Source: Alphaproteobacteria bacterium
GTDB lineage: Bacteria; Myxococcota_A; UBA796; GCA-2862545
Reading direction: 5' to 3'
Assembly (NCBI GenBank): GCA_020632915.1
Contig: JACKEP010000026.1
Span: 16,779-80,778, forward strand
Length of the DNA: 64,000 bases
Part shown: positions 24,951 through 34,408 of the stretch, piece after piece
Position numbering within the stretch: position 1 is the stretch's first letter
Layout of the letters: each line of letters begins with the position of its first letter
Notes under the pieces: generated by a model
What the model saw: only the letters and a program-made list of their open reading frames with translations
What the model was told of the DNA's origin: nothing
Database searches by the model: none
Program-made: the position numbers and the translations under genes

Positions 24951-27073
24951 TGCGCGCCGGGCTGGCGACGCGCGCGGCGCTCCTGCTCCTCGGAGCCGGC
25001 TGCGGGACGCCGTCCGACCCGGGCGACGACGACACGGCCGACACCACCGACCTGACGCCGGACACCGACACCCCGGCACGGGACGTGTCCGCCGGCGACG
25101 ACGTGGAGGTCGCCCTCGACACGCCCGCCACGCTGCATGGCGCGGCGACGGGCGACGTGGCCGACGCCACCTGGGACTTCGGCGACGGCAGCACGGCGGA
25201 CGGCCTCGACGCGGTCCACACCTACGTCGCTCCGGGCAACTACGTGGCGACGCTGTCGGTGCGCTTCGAGGATGGCAGCCGTCGCACCGACACCGCGCGC
25301 GTGACGGCCTACCGGCCGGCGAGCGTGCCGCCCCCCGTCGCGGCGTCGCCGCTGGCCCTGGACGCGGCCCGCGACCGCCTGTGGGTCGCGGTGCCCGAGG
25401 CCGACCACGTGGCGGTGGTCGACCTGCGCACCCACGACGTCGCGTACGTGCACACCTGCGACGGCCCGCGCACCGTGGCCGTCCACGACGACGTCGCGGC
25501 CGTGGCCTGCGAGGAGGACGACACCGTCGCGTTCTTCCAGGCGGGCGCCGCGATCGAGGCGCTGGCCGCCGTCACCACACCGCTGCCCCGCGGCAGCCGC
25601 CCCTTCGCGGTGGTCCCCCAGGGCGTCGGCTGGGCCGTCACCGCCCAGGGCACGGGCGACCTGATCCACGTCGACGACGCCTTCGACGTCACCGACGCGG
25701 CGGCCTTGGGTCCCGACCCCCGCGCGCTCGTCGTCGACGGCGCAGGCGCTGCGTACGCGACCCGGTTCCGCACCACCGGCACGACCGCCCAGGTGCTCAC
25801 CACCGGCGCGCCGATCGACCTCGCGCACGACCCCGGCCCCGACTCCGACACCGGCAACCGCGGCGTGCCCACCGTGCTCCGCGCGCTCGCGGCGAGCCCT
25901 GACGGCCACACCCTGTACGTCGGCGCCACGCTCGCCAACGTCGATCGCGGCCTGTACCGGGACGGCCTGCCGCTGACCTTCGAGGCCACCGAGCGCGCCA
26001 CGCTGCGGGTGGTGCGTGACGGGGTGGAGGACTTCGAGGCCCGCAAGCAGCTCGACAACCACGGCGACGTGTCGGCGCTGGCGCTGTCGCCGCGCGGCAA
26101 CTGGCTGTGGATGGCCCACATGGGGACGGGCACCCTCTCCCGCCTCGACGCCTACACGCTGCGCGCGGCCGGGGTGATCCTCGACGCAGGCCACGGCGTC
26201 GACGGGCTGGCCGTCTCGCCCGACGGCGCCACCCTGTTCGTGCACGCCTGGCTCGACCGCGAGCTGCGCGCCTACGACATCTCCGATCCGTCCATCGCCA
26301 ACCCGCCGGTCGCGTGGCGGGTGGCGACGGTGGCCTCCGAGCCGCTCGCTGCCGACGTGCTCCGAGGCAAGGTGCTGTTCCACGACGCCAGCGACCGACG
26401 CCTCGCGCGCGACGGCTACCTGTCGTGCGCCGGTTGCCACCCCGACGGCCGCGACGACGGCATCACCTGGGACTTCACGGACCGCGGCGAAGGGCTGCGC
26501 AACACGATCTCGCTGCTGGGCCACGGCGGCACCGGGCAGGGTCCGGTGCACTGGACGGGCAACTTCGACGAGATCCAGGACTTCGAGGGCGACATCCGTC
26601 ACGCCCAGGGCGGCACGGGCCTGCTGGAGGAGGCCGACTGGCTGGCCACCGAGGACGCGCTGGGCGCTCCCAAGGCGGGGCGCTCCGCCGATCTCGACGC
26701 CCTCGCCGCCTACGTCGCGAGCCTCGTGCGCGCCCCGACCAGCCCCTTCGACGCCCCCGCCGGCGCCACCGACCTCGCCGACACCCGGCGCTGCACGACC
26801 TGCCACACGCCCGGCCCGTGGACCGACTCGACGCTCGACCAGCGGCACGACGTCGGCACGATCGGCCCAGGCTCCGGGCAGCGCCGGGGCGGCACGCTGG
26901 ACGGCTTCGACACCCCCACCCTGGTGGGCACGTTCCTGACGGCGCCCTACCTGCACGACGGGTCCGCCCCCACCGTCGAGGACGCGATCCGCGCGCACGA
27001 TCCGGCCGTCACCGGCGGCTCGCTCGACGCCGACGACGTCGCCGCGCTGGCCGCGCTGGTGCGGTCGCTCTGA
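24950..27073 (+). CDS. PKD / beta-propeller / di-heme cytochrome c peroxidase-like lipoprotein
   Basis: 707 residues. Lipobox GAGC (Cys18), then a D/T-rich linker, a PKD domain (about 45-120, WDFGDGS and GNYVATLSV), a YVTN/NHL-like propeller (about 130-460) and a C-terminal cytochrome domain with two heme sites, CAGCH at 493-497 and CTTCH at 615-619. The domain opening (GKVLFHDASDRRLARDGYL, then HPDGRDDGITW) fits MauG/cytochrome c peroxidase-like proteins. Heme loading would need the ccm genes at 47426-54994. Substrate unknown; such proteins reduce peroxide or oxidise protein residues. Co-produced with the LVIVD lipoprotein. Confidence 0.9.
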   Translation: MRAGLATRAALLLLGAGCGTPSDPGDDDTADTTDLTPDTDTPARDVSAGDDVEVALDTPATLHGAATGDVADATWDFGDGSTADGLDAVHTYVAPGNYVATLSVRFEDGSRRTDTARVTAYRPASVPPPVAASPLALDAARDRLWVAVPEADHVAVVDLRTHDVAYVHTCDGPRTVAVHDDVAAVACEEDDTVAFFQAGAAIEALAAVTTPLPRGSRPFAVVPQGVGWAVTAQGTGDLIHVDDAFDVTDAAALGPDPRALVVDGAGAAYATRFRTTGTTAQVLTTGAPIDLAHDPGPDSDTGNRGVPTVLRALAASPDGHTLYVGATLANVDRGLYRDGLPLTFEATERATLRVVRDGVEDFEARKQLDNHGDVSALALSPRGNWLWMAHMGTGTLSRLDAYTLRAAGVILDAGHGVDGLAVSPDGATLFVHAWLDRELRAYDISDPSIANPPVAWRVATVASEPLAADVLRGKVLFHDASDRRLARDGYLSCAGCHPDGRDDGITWDFTDRGEGLRNTISLLGHGGTGQGPVHWTGNFDEIQDFEGDIRHAQGGTGLLEEADWLATEDALGAPKAGRSADLDALAAYVASLVRAPTSPFDAPAGATDLADTRRCTTCHTPGPWTDSTLDQRHDVGTIGPGSGQRRGGTLDGFDTPTLVGTFLTAPYLHDGSAPTVEDAIRAHDPAVTGGSLDADDVAALAALVRSL

Positions 27074-27085
27074 CCGCGCGCCCGG

Positions 27086-27772
27086 TCAGCCGATCGGGTG
27101 GGCCAGCACCGCGTCGTAGAAGAGGGCCTCGAGCTGGTAGCAGAGGCGCACGGCGTCGGTCGCCGCCTGGGCCGTGGCCCGATCCGGCACGAGGCGTCGC
27201 AGCAGATCGGTCGTGGCCCGCTCGGCGGGCTCCAGCGCGTCGTGGAACGCGAAGAAGCGGATGGCCTCGTCCGACAGCCCGACCACCTCCAGCAGGTCGC
27301 GCTCGATGCGCCCGCAGATCTCGAGGAAGATGGTCTCGCTGGCCCCGATGCACGCCACCGTCTCGACGAAGCTGCTGCGGCACAGGTGGTAGTAGAACTG
27401 GGTGGTGAGGCCGGCGCAGCCCGGGAGCGGGACGACGCGATCGAAGTCGGCGCGGGTCAGGCCCAGCGCGACCCCAAGGTCGACGATCAGGTCGAGCGCG
27501 CCCGCCTTGGGCACCAGCTTGCGGATCAGGTGGTCCGCGGCGTCCGGATCGGGCGCCTTGGCGATGGCGAGGCCGTCGAGGCGATGGACCTCGCGGATGA
27601 GCCAGGCATCCTGCAGCGCGAACTGCCGCAGGTGCGCCCGCGTGGTGCTGCCGGTGTGCAGGCCCGTCCACAGCGGATGGTCGAGCAGCGCGCGCCGCAG
27701 ATCGGACAGGTCCTCCGTGAGCAGGCCATCGAGGAACCCCGTCCCCACGCCGTGTCCGTAGCGAGCCGTCAT
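27086..27772 (-). CDS. TenA/PqqC-like (heme-oxygenase-fold) protein
   Basis: 228 residues. Two adjacent ATG codons at 27775 and 27772; the second fits the GGAGG spacing better. All-helical protein with segments resembling the TenA/PqqC superfamily: HPLWTGLHTGSTTRAHLRQFALQDAWLIREV near the N-terminus, a central YYHLCRSSFVETVA helix, and CIGASETIFLEICGRI (glutamate- and Cys-containing). Some members are thiaminases, PQQ synthases or di-iron oxidases; ligands cannot be assigned here with certainty. Convergent with the cytochrome gene (12 bp), divergent from tlpA (89 bp). Confidence 0.65.
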   Translation of the reverse strand: MTARYGHGVGTGFLDGLLTEDLSDLRRALLDHPLWTGLHTGSTTRAHLRQFALQDAWLIREVHRLDGLAIAKAPDPDAADHLIRKLVPKAGALDLIVDLGVALGLTRADFDRVVPLPGCAGLTTQFYYHLCRSSFVETVACIGASETIFLEICGRIERDLLEVVGLSDEAIRFFAFHDALEPAERATTDLLRRLVPDRATAQAATDAVRLCYQLEALFYDAVLAHPIG

Positions 27773-27861
27773 CATCGCCTCCGTCGGGCCGGTGCGCGGC
27801 GTGCGTGGCTGCGGGCCGCGTCGGCGGCGTGCTATGGCACGGCCCACCCCCTGGAGCACCC

Positions 27862-28350
27862 ATGTCGCTGCTGCTGAGCCTCCTGCTGGGCACGGCCCAG
27901 GCCGCGCCCGAGATGATCCCGATCACCGACGTCGACCTCGTCGGCCGCGCCGCCCCGCTGTTCGACGGCGAGATCTTCGGCGGCGGCGCCTTCAAGCTCG
28001 AAGACCAGCGGGGCAAGACGGTGGTGCTGTCGTTCTGGGCGAGCTGGTGCGGTCCGTGCCGCCACGAGCTCCCGGCCCTGTCGGCCTACGCCAAGGAGCA
28101 CCCCGAGCTCGCCGTGTTCGCCGTCAACGTCGACCGCGACCCGGCGCAGGCCCGCCGCTTCCTGGCCCAGGTGCCGCTCGAGCTCCCCGTGGTGTGGGAC
28201 AACACCGCGGCCGCCCTCGGCTCGTACGAGGTGGTGTCGATGCCGACGATGTTCGTCCTCGACCGGAACCTCACGGTCAAGTGGCGCAAGGTCGGCTTCT
28301 CGTCTGAGCGCGGCCTGTCCGAGCTCCAGCAGACCCTCGCGGAGATGTGA
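27862..28350 (+). CDS. tlpA: TlpA-like periplasmic thioredoxin
   Basis: 162 residues. ATG at 27862 with GGAG 7 bp upstream; short signal peptide (about 1-15, LLLGTAQA-AP). Thioredoxin fold with active-site WCGPC at 62-66, cis-Pro region VSMPTMFVLD near 132-141. TlpA/ResA proteins keep cysteines of exported proteins reduced, including apocytochromes. It sits 4 bp before the VKOR-DsbA fusion, so a reductant and an oxidant of disulfides would be made together. TATGGC at 27833-27838 is a possible -10. Confidence 0.9.
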   Translation: MSLLLSLLLGTAQAAPEMIPITDVDLVGRAAPLFDGEIFGGGAFKLEDQRGKTVVLSFWASWCGPCRHELPALSAYAKEHPELAVFAVNVDRDPAQARRFLAQVPLELPVVWDNTAAALGSYEVVSMPTMFVLDRNLTVKWRKVGFSSERGLSELQQTLAEM

Positions 28351-28354
28351 CCCG

Positions 28355-30262
28355 ATGTCAGGCTCCACCGACCCGTCGTCCCCCGCCCGCCCGCACCGCC
28401 CGTGGGCCCTGGGGCTGCTGATCGTGCTGATGTTCCTCGGCTCGGCCGTGGGCGTCTACATGGCGCGCCACCACGAGGTCGAGCTGTACGGCGGCGAGGC
28501 CTACCAGGGCGAGCACCTCATCGGCTGCGAGGAAGCGGCCGGCGTGTCGTGCGACATCGTCAACACGTCCGAGTGGTCCGAGATCCTCGGCGTCCCCACG
28601 TTCGCGTGGGCCGTGCCCACCTACCTGCTCATCGCCCTGCTCGCGGGCCTCGCGATGCGCGGCCAGCACCGCTTCAAGCCAATCATCGCCCTGATGGGCG
28701 TCGGTGCCGTCGGGTTGTCGGTGTGGCTGTACTACGTCTCGGTCTACCAGCTCGGCTACGTGTGCCTGTGGTGCATGCGACTGTACGGGATCAACCTGTC
28801 GATCCTCGTGCTGTCGCTGGTGTCGGGGATCACCCGTGACGACCTGCCGCAGGGGCGCCAGCTCGGCGTCGCCGCCGGTGGGTTCGCCGTGCTCGCCGGG
28901 CTCATGCTCGCGGTGCAGCAGGGCTTTCGCGCCCACCTCCTCGACGGCGCGCCCGCCATGGCCGCCCTCGCCGAGGCCACCGACAAGGCCGAGGAGATCT
29001 CGGGCGCCGACCCCACGGGACCCGCCCCGGCCCTGGCCTTCGACGTCACCACCGAGGACGGCAACAAGGCACGCATCGAGATCCACCCCGACGACGCCTG
29101 GAAGGGCAACCCCGAGGCCAAGGTCGCCATCGTCGAGTTCGGCGACTTCGAGTGCGGCTACTGCAAGCGGGCCAGCTTCCAGCTCCGTCGCCTGTACGAG
29201 GCCTACAAGGACGACATCGTCTTCGTGTACAAGAACTTCCCGCTCGACCCGGCGTGCAACCCCGGCGTGAACAACAAGCGGCACGCCTACGCCTGCACGG
29301 CCCACTTCGCGGCGGTGTGCGCCCAGCAGCAGGGCAAGTTCTGGGCCTACCACGACCTGCTCTACAAGAACAACCACCAGCTCCACGACGACAACCTGCT
29401 CGCCTACGCCGAGGCGGTGGGCCTCGACATGAACGCGTTCAAGGCGTGCATGGGCACCCCCGCACCGCGCGACAAGGTCCGTTCCAACGGCGAAGACGGC
29501 CAGGCCGTCGACACGCACGGCACGCCCCGCGTCTGGATCGACGGCAAGCTCTACCGGTCCGGCACGAGCGCCGAGCAGATGGCGCGGGCCATCGAGGCCG
29601 CCCTCGGCCACGACGCGTCGCAGGCCGCGCAGGCCGCCGCCAAGATGCGCGAGGAGCTGCCCCGCGTGGTGCCGATCCCCGGCGACGTGCCGCCGATGCA
29701 GCACATCGTGCAGGGATCCCTGGACTTCTGGATCGACACCTTTGAGTCGTCGCTCGTCGAGGGCACGGCCGCCTCGGGCAAGCACGAGATCCCCGCCACC
29801 AACATGAGCTGGTTCGGCGCCCACGACGCCTGCACCAAGGCCGGCAAGCGCATGTGCACCGAGCAGGAGTGGGTCGCCGCGTGCCAGGGTGCCGAGCCCA
29901 TCGACGACGACGGCGACGGCGAGTTCGCCGACGACATGATCGAGGGCAACGCCTACCCCTACGCCGACTTCCACACGCCCGGCCTGTGCTGGGACGGCAA
30001 GGACGGCCCGCCGGCCAGCCCCGATCAGCCCTGGCGCCCCGTCTACACCGGCGAGATGCCCGGCTGCGTCACCGCCTCCGGCGTGTACGACCTCACCGGC
30101 AACGTCGAGGAGTGGGTCGGCGCCACCGAGGCCAGCGCCGTGTTGCTCGGCGGGGCGTTCGACACCGCCGACGACCACGCCCGCTGCTACCGCCGCAACG
30201 ACACCTTCGGCGCCGGCTACAACAACCAGCGCACCGGCTTCCGCTGCTGCCGCAACCCCTGA
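28355..30262 (+). CDS. VKOR-DsbA-FGE-like fusion protein
   Basis: 635 residues with three recognisable parts. Residues about 18-190: VKOR domain with five hydrophobic segments, loop cysteines Cys58/Cys66 (CEEAAGVSC) and the CLWC active pair (Cys137/Cys140) that passes electrons to quinone. Residues about 230-430: DsbA-like thioredoxin fold with FGDFECGYC (Cys267/Cys270) and cis-Pro segment HGTPRVWIDG. Residues about 440-635: formylglycine-generating-enzyme/sulfatase-modifying fold (NMSWFGAHDACTKAGKRMC, YDLTGNVEEWVGA, GGAF, NNQRTGFRCCR). VKOR-DsbA fusions are known disulfide-forming machines. The FGE-like part keeps fold marks but the usual two active-site cysteines are not evident, so it is probably structural or substrate-binding. 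Four bp after tlpA. Confidence 0.88.
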   Translation: MSGSTDPSSPARPHRPWALGLLIVLMFLGSAVGVYMARHHEVELYGGEAYQGEHLIGCEEAAGVSCDIVNTSEWSEILGVPTFAWAVPTYLLIALLAGLAMRGQHRFKPIIALMGVGAVGLSVWLYYVSVYQLGYVCLWCMRLYGINLSILVLSLVSGITRDDLPQGRQLGVAAGGFAVLAGLMLAVQQGFRAHLLDGAPAMAALAEATDKAEEISGADPTGPAPALAFDVTTEDGNKARIEIHPDDAWKGNPEAKVAIVEFGDFECGYCKRASFQLRRLYEAYKDDIVFVYKNFPLDPACNPGVNNKRHAYACTAHFAAVCAQQQGKFWAYHDLLYKNNHQLHDDNLLAYAEAVGLDMNAFKACMGTPAPRDKVRSNGEDGQAVDTHGTPRVWIDGKLYRSGTSAEQMARAIEAALGHDASQAAQAAAKMREELPRVVPIPGDVPPMQHIVQGSLDFWIDTFESSLVEGTAASGKHEIPATNMSWFGAHDACTKAGKRMCTEQEWVAACQGAEPIDDDGDGEFADDMIEGNAYPYADFHTPGLCWDGKDGPPASPDQPWRPVYTGEMPGCVTASGVYDLTGNVEEWVGATEASAVLLGGAFDTADDHARCYRRNDTFGAGYNNQRTGFRCCRNP

Positions 30263-30275
30263 ACCGGTCGCGGCG

Positions 30276-32747
30276 ATGCCCGTGATCGCGCCGCTTCCGA
30301 TCGACCCCGTCCTGCCCGCGATCGTCGACGCGGTGCGGGCGGGGCACCTCGTCGTGCACGCCCCCACCGGCGCCGGCAAGACGACGCGTGTGCCCCGCGC
30401 GCTGCTCGACGCAGGCGTCACCGACGGTCGGATCGTGGTCCTGGAGCCGCGTCGGGTGGCGGCCCGCGCGGCCGCGGCGCGCATGGCCGAGGAGCTCGGC
30501 GAGTCGGTCGGGGAGACCGTCGGCTACCAGGTGCGCCTGGAGCGCCGGGCGAGCGCGCGCACCCGCGTCCTGGTGGTGACCGAGGGCGTGCTGCTCCGCC
30601 AGCTGGTCGCCGACCCGTTCCTGGACGGCGTCGGCGTGGTCGTCGTCGACGAGGTCCACGAGCGCAGCGTCGACGCCGACCTGTCGCTGGCGATGCTCCG
30701 ACACCTGCACGCGCAGGTCCGCCCCGACCTGCGGCTCGTGGCGATGTCGGCCACGGCCGACACGGCGCGGCTGGCGACCTTCCTCGACGCGCCCGTGGTG
30801 CGGTCCGAGGGGCGGACGTTCCCCGTCGACGTCCGCTACCTGCCGCGGCCGGACGACCGCGACCTCGAGGTCCGCGTGGCCGACGCGGTGGTCACCGCGC
30901 TCGCCGCCCACCCGGGCGATGTGCTCGTGTTCCTCCCCGGCGCGGGAGAGATCCGACGCGCAGCCGCGCTGCTGGCGGGTCGGGTCGGGGACGTCGACGT
31001 GGTCGAGCTGCACGGGCGCCTGCCGCCGGACCAGCAGGACCGGGCGCTGCGACCGGGCCCCCGGCGGCGGGTGGTGCTGTCGACCAACGTCGCCGAGACG
31101 AGCGTGACCATCCCGGGGGTGACGAGTGTGGTGGACGCCGGACTGGTGCGCACGCTGCAGCACGCACCCTCGCGCGGCCTCGATCGGCTCGTGGTCGTGC
31201 CGTGCAGCAAGGCCTCCGCGGACCAGCGCGCCGGACGCGCGGGCCGCACGGCGCCGGGGGTGGCGTGGCGCCTGTGGACCGAGCGCCAGCACCACGCGCG
31301 CCCCGACCACGACGCCCCCGAGGTCCTCCGCGTCGATCTGTCCGGCCCGCTGCTCGCGCTGCACGCCTGGGGCGAGCCCGACCCCGCCGCGTTCCCCTGG
31401 CTGGAGGCCCCGCCGGCCCACGCGATCGCCGCCGCCGAGGAGCTGCTCACCCGCCTCGGCGCGCTCGACGGGGGGCGTCTGTCGCCCGTGGGCCAGGCGA
31501 TGGCCGCCCTGCCCGTGCACCCGCGCCTCGCCCGTCTCCTGGTGGCCGCCCACCGCGCCGGCGTGGTGAGCGAGGCCGCCGAGATCGCAGCGCTGCTCGG
31601 CGATCGCCTGCCGCTGCGGCGCGACGGTCCCGCGCGCCACCGCAGCGACGACGATCTGGAGGACCTGCGCGACGCGCTGCACCGCCCCGGACGCCACGGC
31701 TGGCAGCCCGTGTCGCCAGGGGCCGTCGATCGCAGCCTGCTCGTGGCCCGGCAGCTCGCCGACCGCACCACCCGGGCGCTCGGCCCCGCACCCGCACCGG
31801 GCACCCCCGAGGACCTGCGCCGCGCGCTCCTCGCCGGGTGGCCCGATCGCGTGGCCTGCCAGCGAGGCCAGGGGCTGCTGCTGGCCACGGGTCGCGGCGC
31901 CCGGCGGTCCCCGCGATCGGCGGTCGACGCCCCGTGGATCGTGGCCGTGGAGGTCGTCGACGACGCGGGCGCGGAGGCCCAGGTGCACCTCGCCTGCGCC
32001 ATCGACCCGGCCTGGTTGCCCGTGACCACCGCGATCGAGGTCACCTACGACCCCGAACGCGATCGCGTGGTCGGCGCGCGTCGCACCCGCTGGATGGCGC
32101 TGGTGGTCGACGCCCAGGAGGGCGTGGAGGCACCGGCCGATGCGGTCCACGCGGCCCTGGTCGACGCGGTCCGTGCCGACCCTGCTCGCGCGCGCCCGAA
32201 GGACGACGCCGACCTCGACCGCCTCCTCGGCCGCCTCGCGTTCCTCGCGCGGGTGCGTCCGGACGTGGGCCTGCCCGCTGTCGACGCGGACGGCCTGGCC
32301 GAGGTTGCCGCCGAGCTCGCGGTCGGCCGACGCAGCCTCGCCGAGCTGCGCCGGGCGCCGTGGGTCGACGCCGTGCGCGGCCGGCTGACGTGGGATCAGC
32401 GCCAGATCCTGGACACGCTGGCGCCGGAGCGGCTGGAGGTGCCGAGCGGCTCGGCGATCCGCCTGGACTACCCCCCCGAAGGCCCACCGGTGCTGGCCGT
32501 GCGCATGCAGGAGCTCTTCGGCCTCGCCCGCACGCCCACCGTCGCCGGCCAGCCGGTGCTGCTGCACCTGCTCGCGCCGAACGGACGCCCCCAGCAGGTC
32601 ACCGACGACCTGCCCGGGTTCTGGGCCCGCGCGTGGCCCGAGGTCCGCAAGGAGCTGCGCGGTCGCTATCCCAAGCACGCCTGGCCCGAAGACCCGCTGA
32701 CCGCCACGGCGCAGCGACGTCCCGGACGTCCGCCCCAGCGTCCGTGA
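30276..32747 (+). CDS. hrpB: ATP-dependent RNA helicase HrpB
   Basis: 823 residues, close to the family length. DEAH-box helicase motifs in order: GAGKTT (Walker A, about 33-38), DEVH (Walker B, about 125-128), SAT, STNVAETSVTIPGV, and QRAGRAGR (about 318-325), then winged-helix and HrpB C-terminal domain (PPEGPPVLAVRMQELFGL, PKHAWPEDP). Family members unwind RNA; the cellular role of HrpB is not well defined. It starts 13 bp after the fusion gene but is likely functionally unrelated. Confidence 0.93.
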   Translation: MPVIAPLPIDPVLPAIVDAVRAGHLVVHAPTGAGKTTRVPRALLDAGVTDGRIVVLEPRRVAARAAAARMAEELGESVGETVGYQVRLERRASARTRVLVVTEGVLLRQLVADPFLDGVGVVVVDEVHERSVDADLSLAMLRHLHAQVRPDLRLVAMSATADTARLATFLDAPVVRSEGRTFPVDVRYLPRPDDRDLEVRVADAVVTALAAHPGDVLVFLPGAGEIRRAAALLAGRVGDVDVVELHGRLPPDQQDRALRPGPRRRVVLSTNVAETSVTIPGVTSVVDAGLVRTLQHAPSRGLDRLVVVPCSKASADQRAGRAGRTAPGVAWRLWTERQHHARPDHDAPEVLRVDLSGPLLALHAWGEPDPAAFPWLEAPPAHAIAAAEELLTRLGALDGGRLSPVGQAMAALPVHPRLARLLVAAHRAGVVSEAAEIAALLGDRLPLRRDGPARHRSDDDLEDLRDALHRPGRHGWQPVSPGAVDRSLLVARQLADRTTRALGPAPAPGTPEDLRRALLAGWPDRVACQRGQGLLLATGRGARRSPRSAVDAPWIVAVEVVDDAGAEAQVHLACAIDPAWLPVTTAIEVTYDPERDRVVGARRTRWMALVVDAQEGVEAPADAVHAALVDAVRADPARARPKDDADLDRLLGRLAFLARVRPDVGLPAVDADGLAEVAAELAVGRRSLAELRRAPWVDAVRGRLTWDQRQILDTLAPERLEVPSGSAIRLDYPPEGPPVLAVRMQELFGLARTPTVAGQPVLLHLLAPNGRPQQVTDDLPGFWARAWPEVRKELRGRYPKHAWPEDPLTATAQRRPGRPPQRP

Positions 32748-32797
32748 GCGGCTTCGCCCCGCCGTCACCCACCGTGGCGACGCCTCCGAGCCTGCGC

Positions 32798-32803
32798 TAC
32801 CCT
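32798..32803 (+). promoter_or_regulatory. -10-like box TACCCT
   Basis: TACCCT 21 bp before the ATG at 32825, in a 77-bp gap after hrpB. TGGCGA at 32775-32780 is a weak -35 at 17-bp spacing. Confidence 0.35.
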
Positions 32804-32824
32804 GACGCCCTCCGGAGGTCCGCG

Positions 32825-34408
32825 ATGCTCGCCCTGATGCTGGCGCTCGTCGCCAGCACGGCCCAGGCCGGCACGCTGCGCGCGACGGTGCGGATCGACG
32901 ATGGCCAGGTCACCGTGGTGCGGGCCACCGCGCTCGACGGCGACGTCCCCGCGACCGAGGGCGTGGTCGAGGTGATGGGCGCCGACGGCACCGTGCTCTC
33001 CACCGGCGCCCTGCCCCCACTGCTCACGTTCCGCAGCGTGCTCACACCCGACGGCGGGTCGGAGACGGTGCGCGTCGACAGCCCGTGGGCGCGCGTGGCG
33101 CTCCCGTGGCCCGAGGGTGCCACCGGCTTGCGGTTCACCGACGACGGCCCGGTGGCGCCGGTCCTCGCCCAACAGGGCTTCGACCCCGGCAACGCCATCG
33201 CGGTGCTGTCGTCGGGCCCGTCCGACCGCCGCCTCGATCTGGTGTTCTTCTCCGAGGGCTACGCGGACGGCGAGCAGGCGCGCTTCGACGCCGACGTCGA
33301 CCGCGTGGTCGACCACATGACGTCGGTGGAGCCGTGGGCCACCTACCAGGGCATGCTCAACACGTGGAAGGTGTGGCTGCCGTCTGCCGACTCGGGCATC
33401 GACCCCAGCCCGGACCAGGACGTCGCCGACACGGTGTTCGGCTGCCACTACAACTGCGCGCTCGGCGGGCAGGCGGTGTCGCGGCTGATCTGCTGCGACG
33501 AGGAGACCGTCCTCGACGTCATCGACAGCGAGGCGCCGTTCGCCGACGGCGTGATGGTGCTGGCCAACGCCGACACGTACGGCGGCTCGGGCGGCGCCAC
33601 CTACTCGGTGGCTGCCATGGGCGATCCGGCGTCGCTCCAGGTCGCCGTCCACGAGCTCGGCCACACCCTCATCGGTCTGTGGGACGAGTACCCCTACGGC
33701 CTCGAGGGCGACCCGGACGGCTACATCTCGCCCAACTGCGCGCCCCAGGACCGCCCGGTGTCGTGGGGGGCGTGGCTCGACGCCGGCCCGATCGACTGGG
33801 AGGCGTGGCACACCATCCAGGAGCTGCCTCCCCGCCAGCGCGGCGACACGGCGTGTGACGGCCGCGACGGCGCCGTGTCGGCCGACATGGTGTGCGCCTA
33901 CCCCACCTGCTCGTTCTCCAACTGGGTCCGGCCCACCGCCGGCAGCTGCATGATGTACGCCCTGCAGGACGGCTACTGCCCCGTGTGCCAGGAGGACGTG
34001 ATCAAGGCGCTGTACAAGGCGCTCGACGGCCACGTCGTCACCAGCGCCGACCCCGAGGTCGGCAGCAAGGTGGTCGTCGACGAAGGGCAGGAGCAGCTGT
34101 TCACCGTCGACGTCGCCGGTCCCGCCGACGGCCTGCAGTGGACGTGGACGAACAAGGGCAAGACCGTCGGCACCGGCCCGGACTTCGTGCTCGACGGCGA
34201 CCAGAAGGTGTGCGGCGAGCTCACCCTGACGGTCGAGGACCTCACCGCGTGGGTGCGGGACGATCCGGACGGCCTGCTCGTCAACACCGCCACGTGGGAC
34301 GTGCGCACCGGCCCCTGCTGCGGCTGTGCGACCGGTGGGCCCTCGCCGGGGGCGGCGCTGCTGTTCCTGGTGCCGCTCGTGGCCCTGCGTCGACGTCGCG
34401 CCGCGTGA
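32825..34408 (+). CDS. M64-family secreted metallopeptidase with MYXO-CTERM-like tail
   Basis: 527 residues. ATG at 32825 with GGAGG at 32814-32818; signal peptide (about 1-15, LALVASTAQA-GT). Peptidase M64 (IgA-peptidase type) core: LDLVFFSEGY near 138-147, NTWKVWLPS, and zinc motif HELGHTLIGLWDEY at 276-289. The end has Cys residues, a hydrophobic stretch and basic residues (PCCGCATGG, then ALLFLVPLVALRRRR), like the MYXO-CTERM surface-sorting signal. Predicted to be processed and anchored at the outer surface. The next gene starts within its stop (GTGA). Confidence 0.9.
   Translation: MLALMLALVASTAQAGTLRATVRIDDGQVTVVRATALDGDVPATEGVVEVMGADGTVLSTGALPPLLTFRSVLTPDGGSETVRVDSPWARVALPWPEGATGLRFTDDGPVAPVLAQQGFDPGNAIAVLSSGPSDRRLDLVFFSEGYADGEQARFDADVDRVVDHMTSVEPWATYQGMLNTWKVWLPSADSGIDPSPDQDVADTVFGCHYNCALGGQAVSRLICCDEETVLDVIDSEAPFADGVMVLANADTYGGSGGATYSVAAMGDPASLQVAVHELGHTLIGLWDEYPYGLEGDPDGYISPNCAPQDRPVSWGAWLDAGPIDWEAWHTIQELPPRQRGDTACDGRDGAVSADMVCAYPTCSFSNWVRPTAGSCMMYALQDGYCPVCQEDVIKALYKALDGHVVTSADPEVGSKVVVDEGQEQLFTVDVAGPADGLQWTWTNKGKTVGTGPDFVLDGDQKVCGELTLTVEDLTAWVRDDPDGLLVNTATWDVRTGPCCGCATGGPSPGAALLFLVPLVALRRRRAA

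Noticed and set aside
29690..30262. Active formylglycine-generating enzyme
   Set aside because: The fold marks are present but the usual pair of active-site cysteines near the C-terminal GGS/GFR region is not evident, and no sulfatase gene is near.
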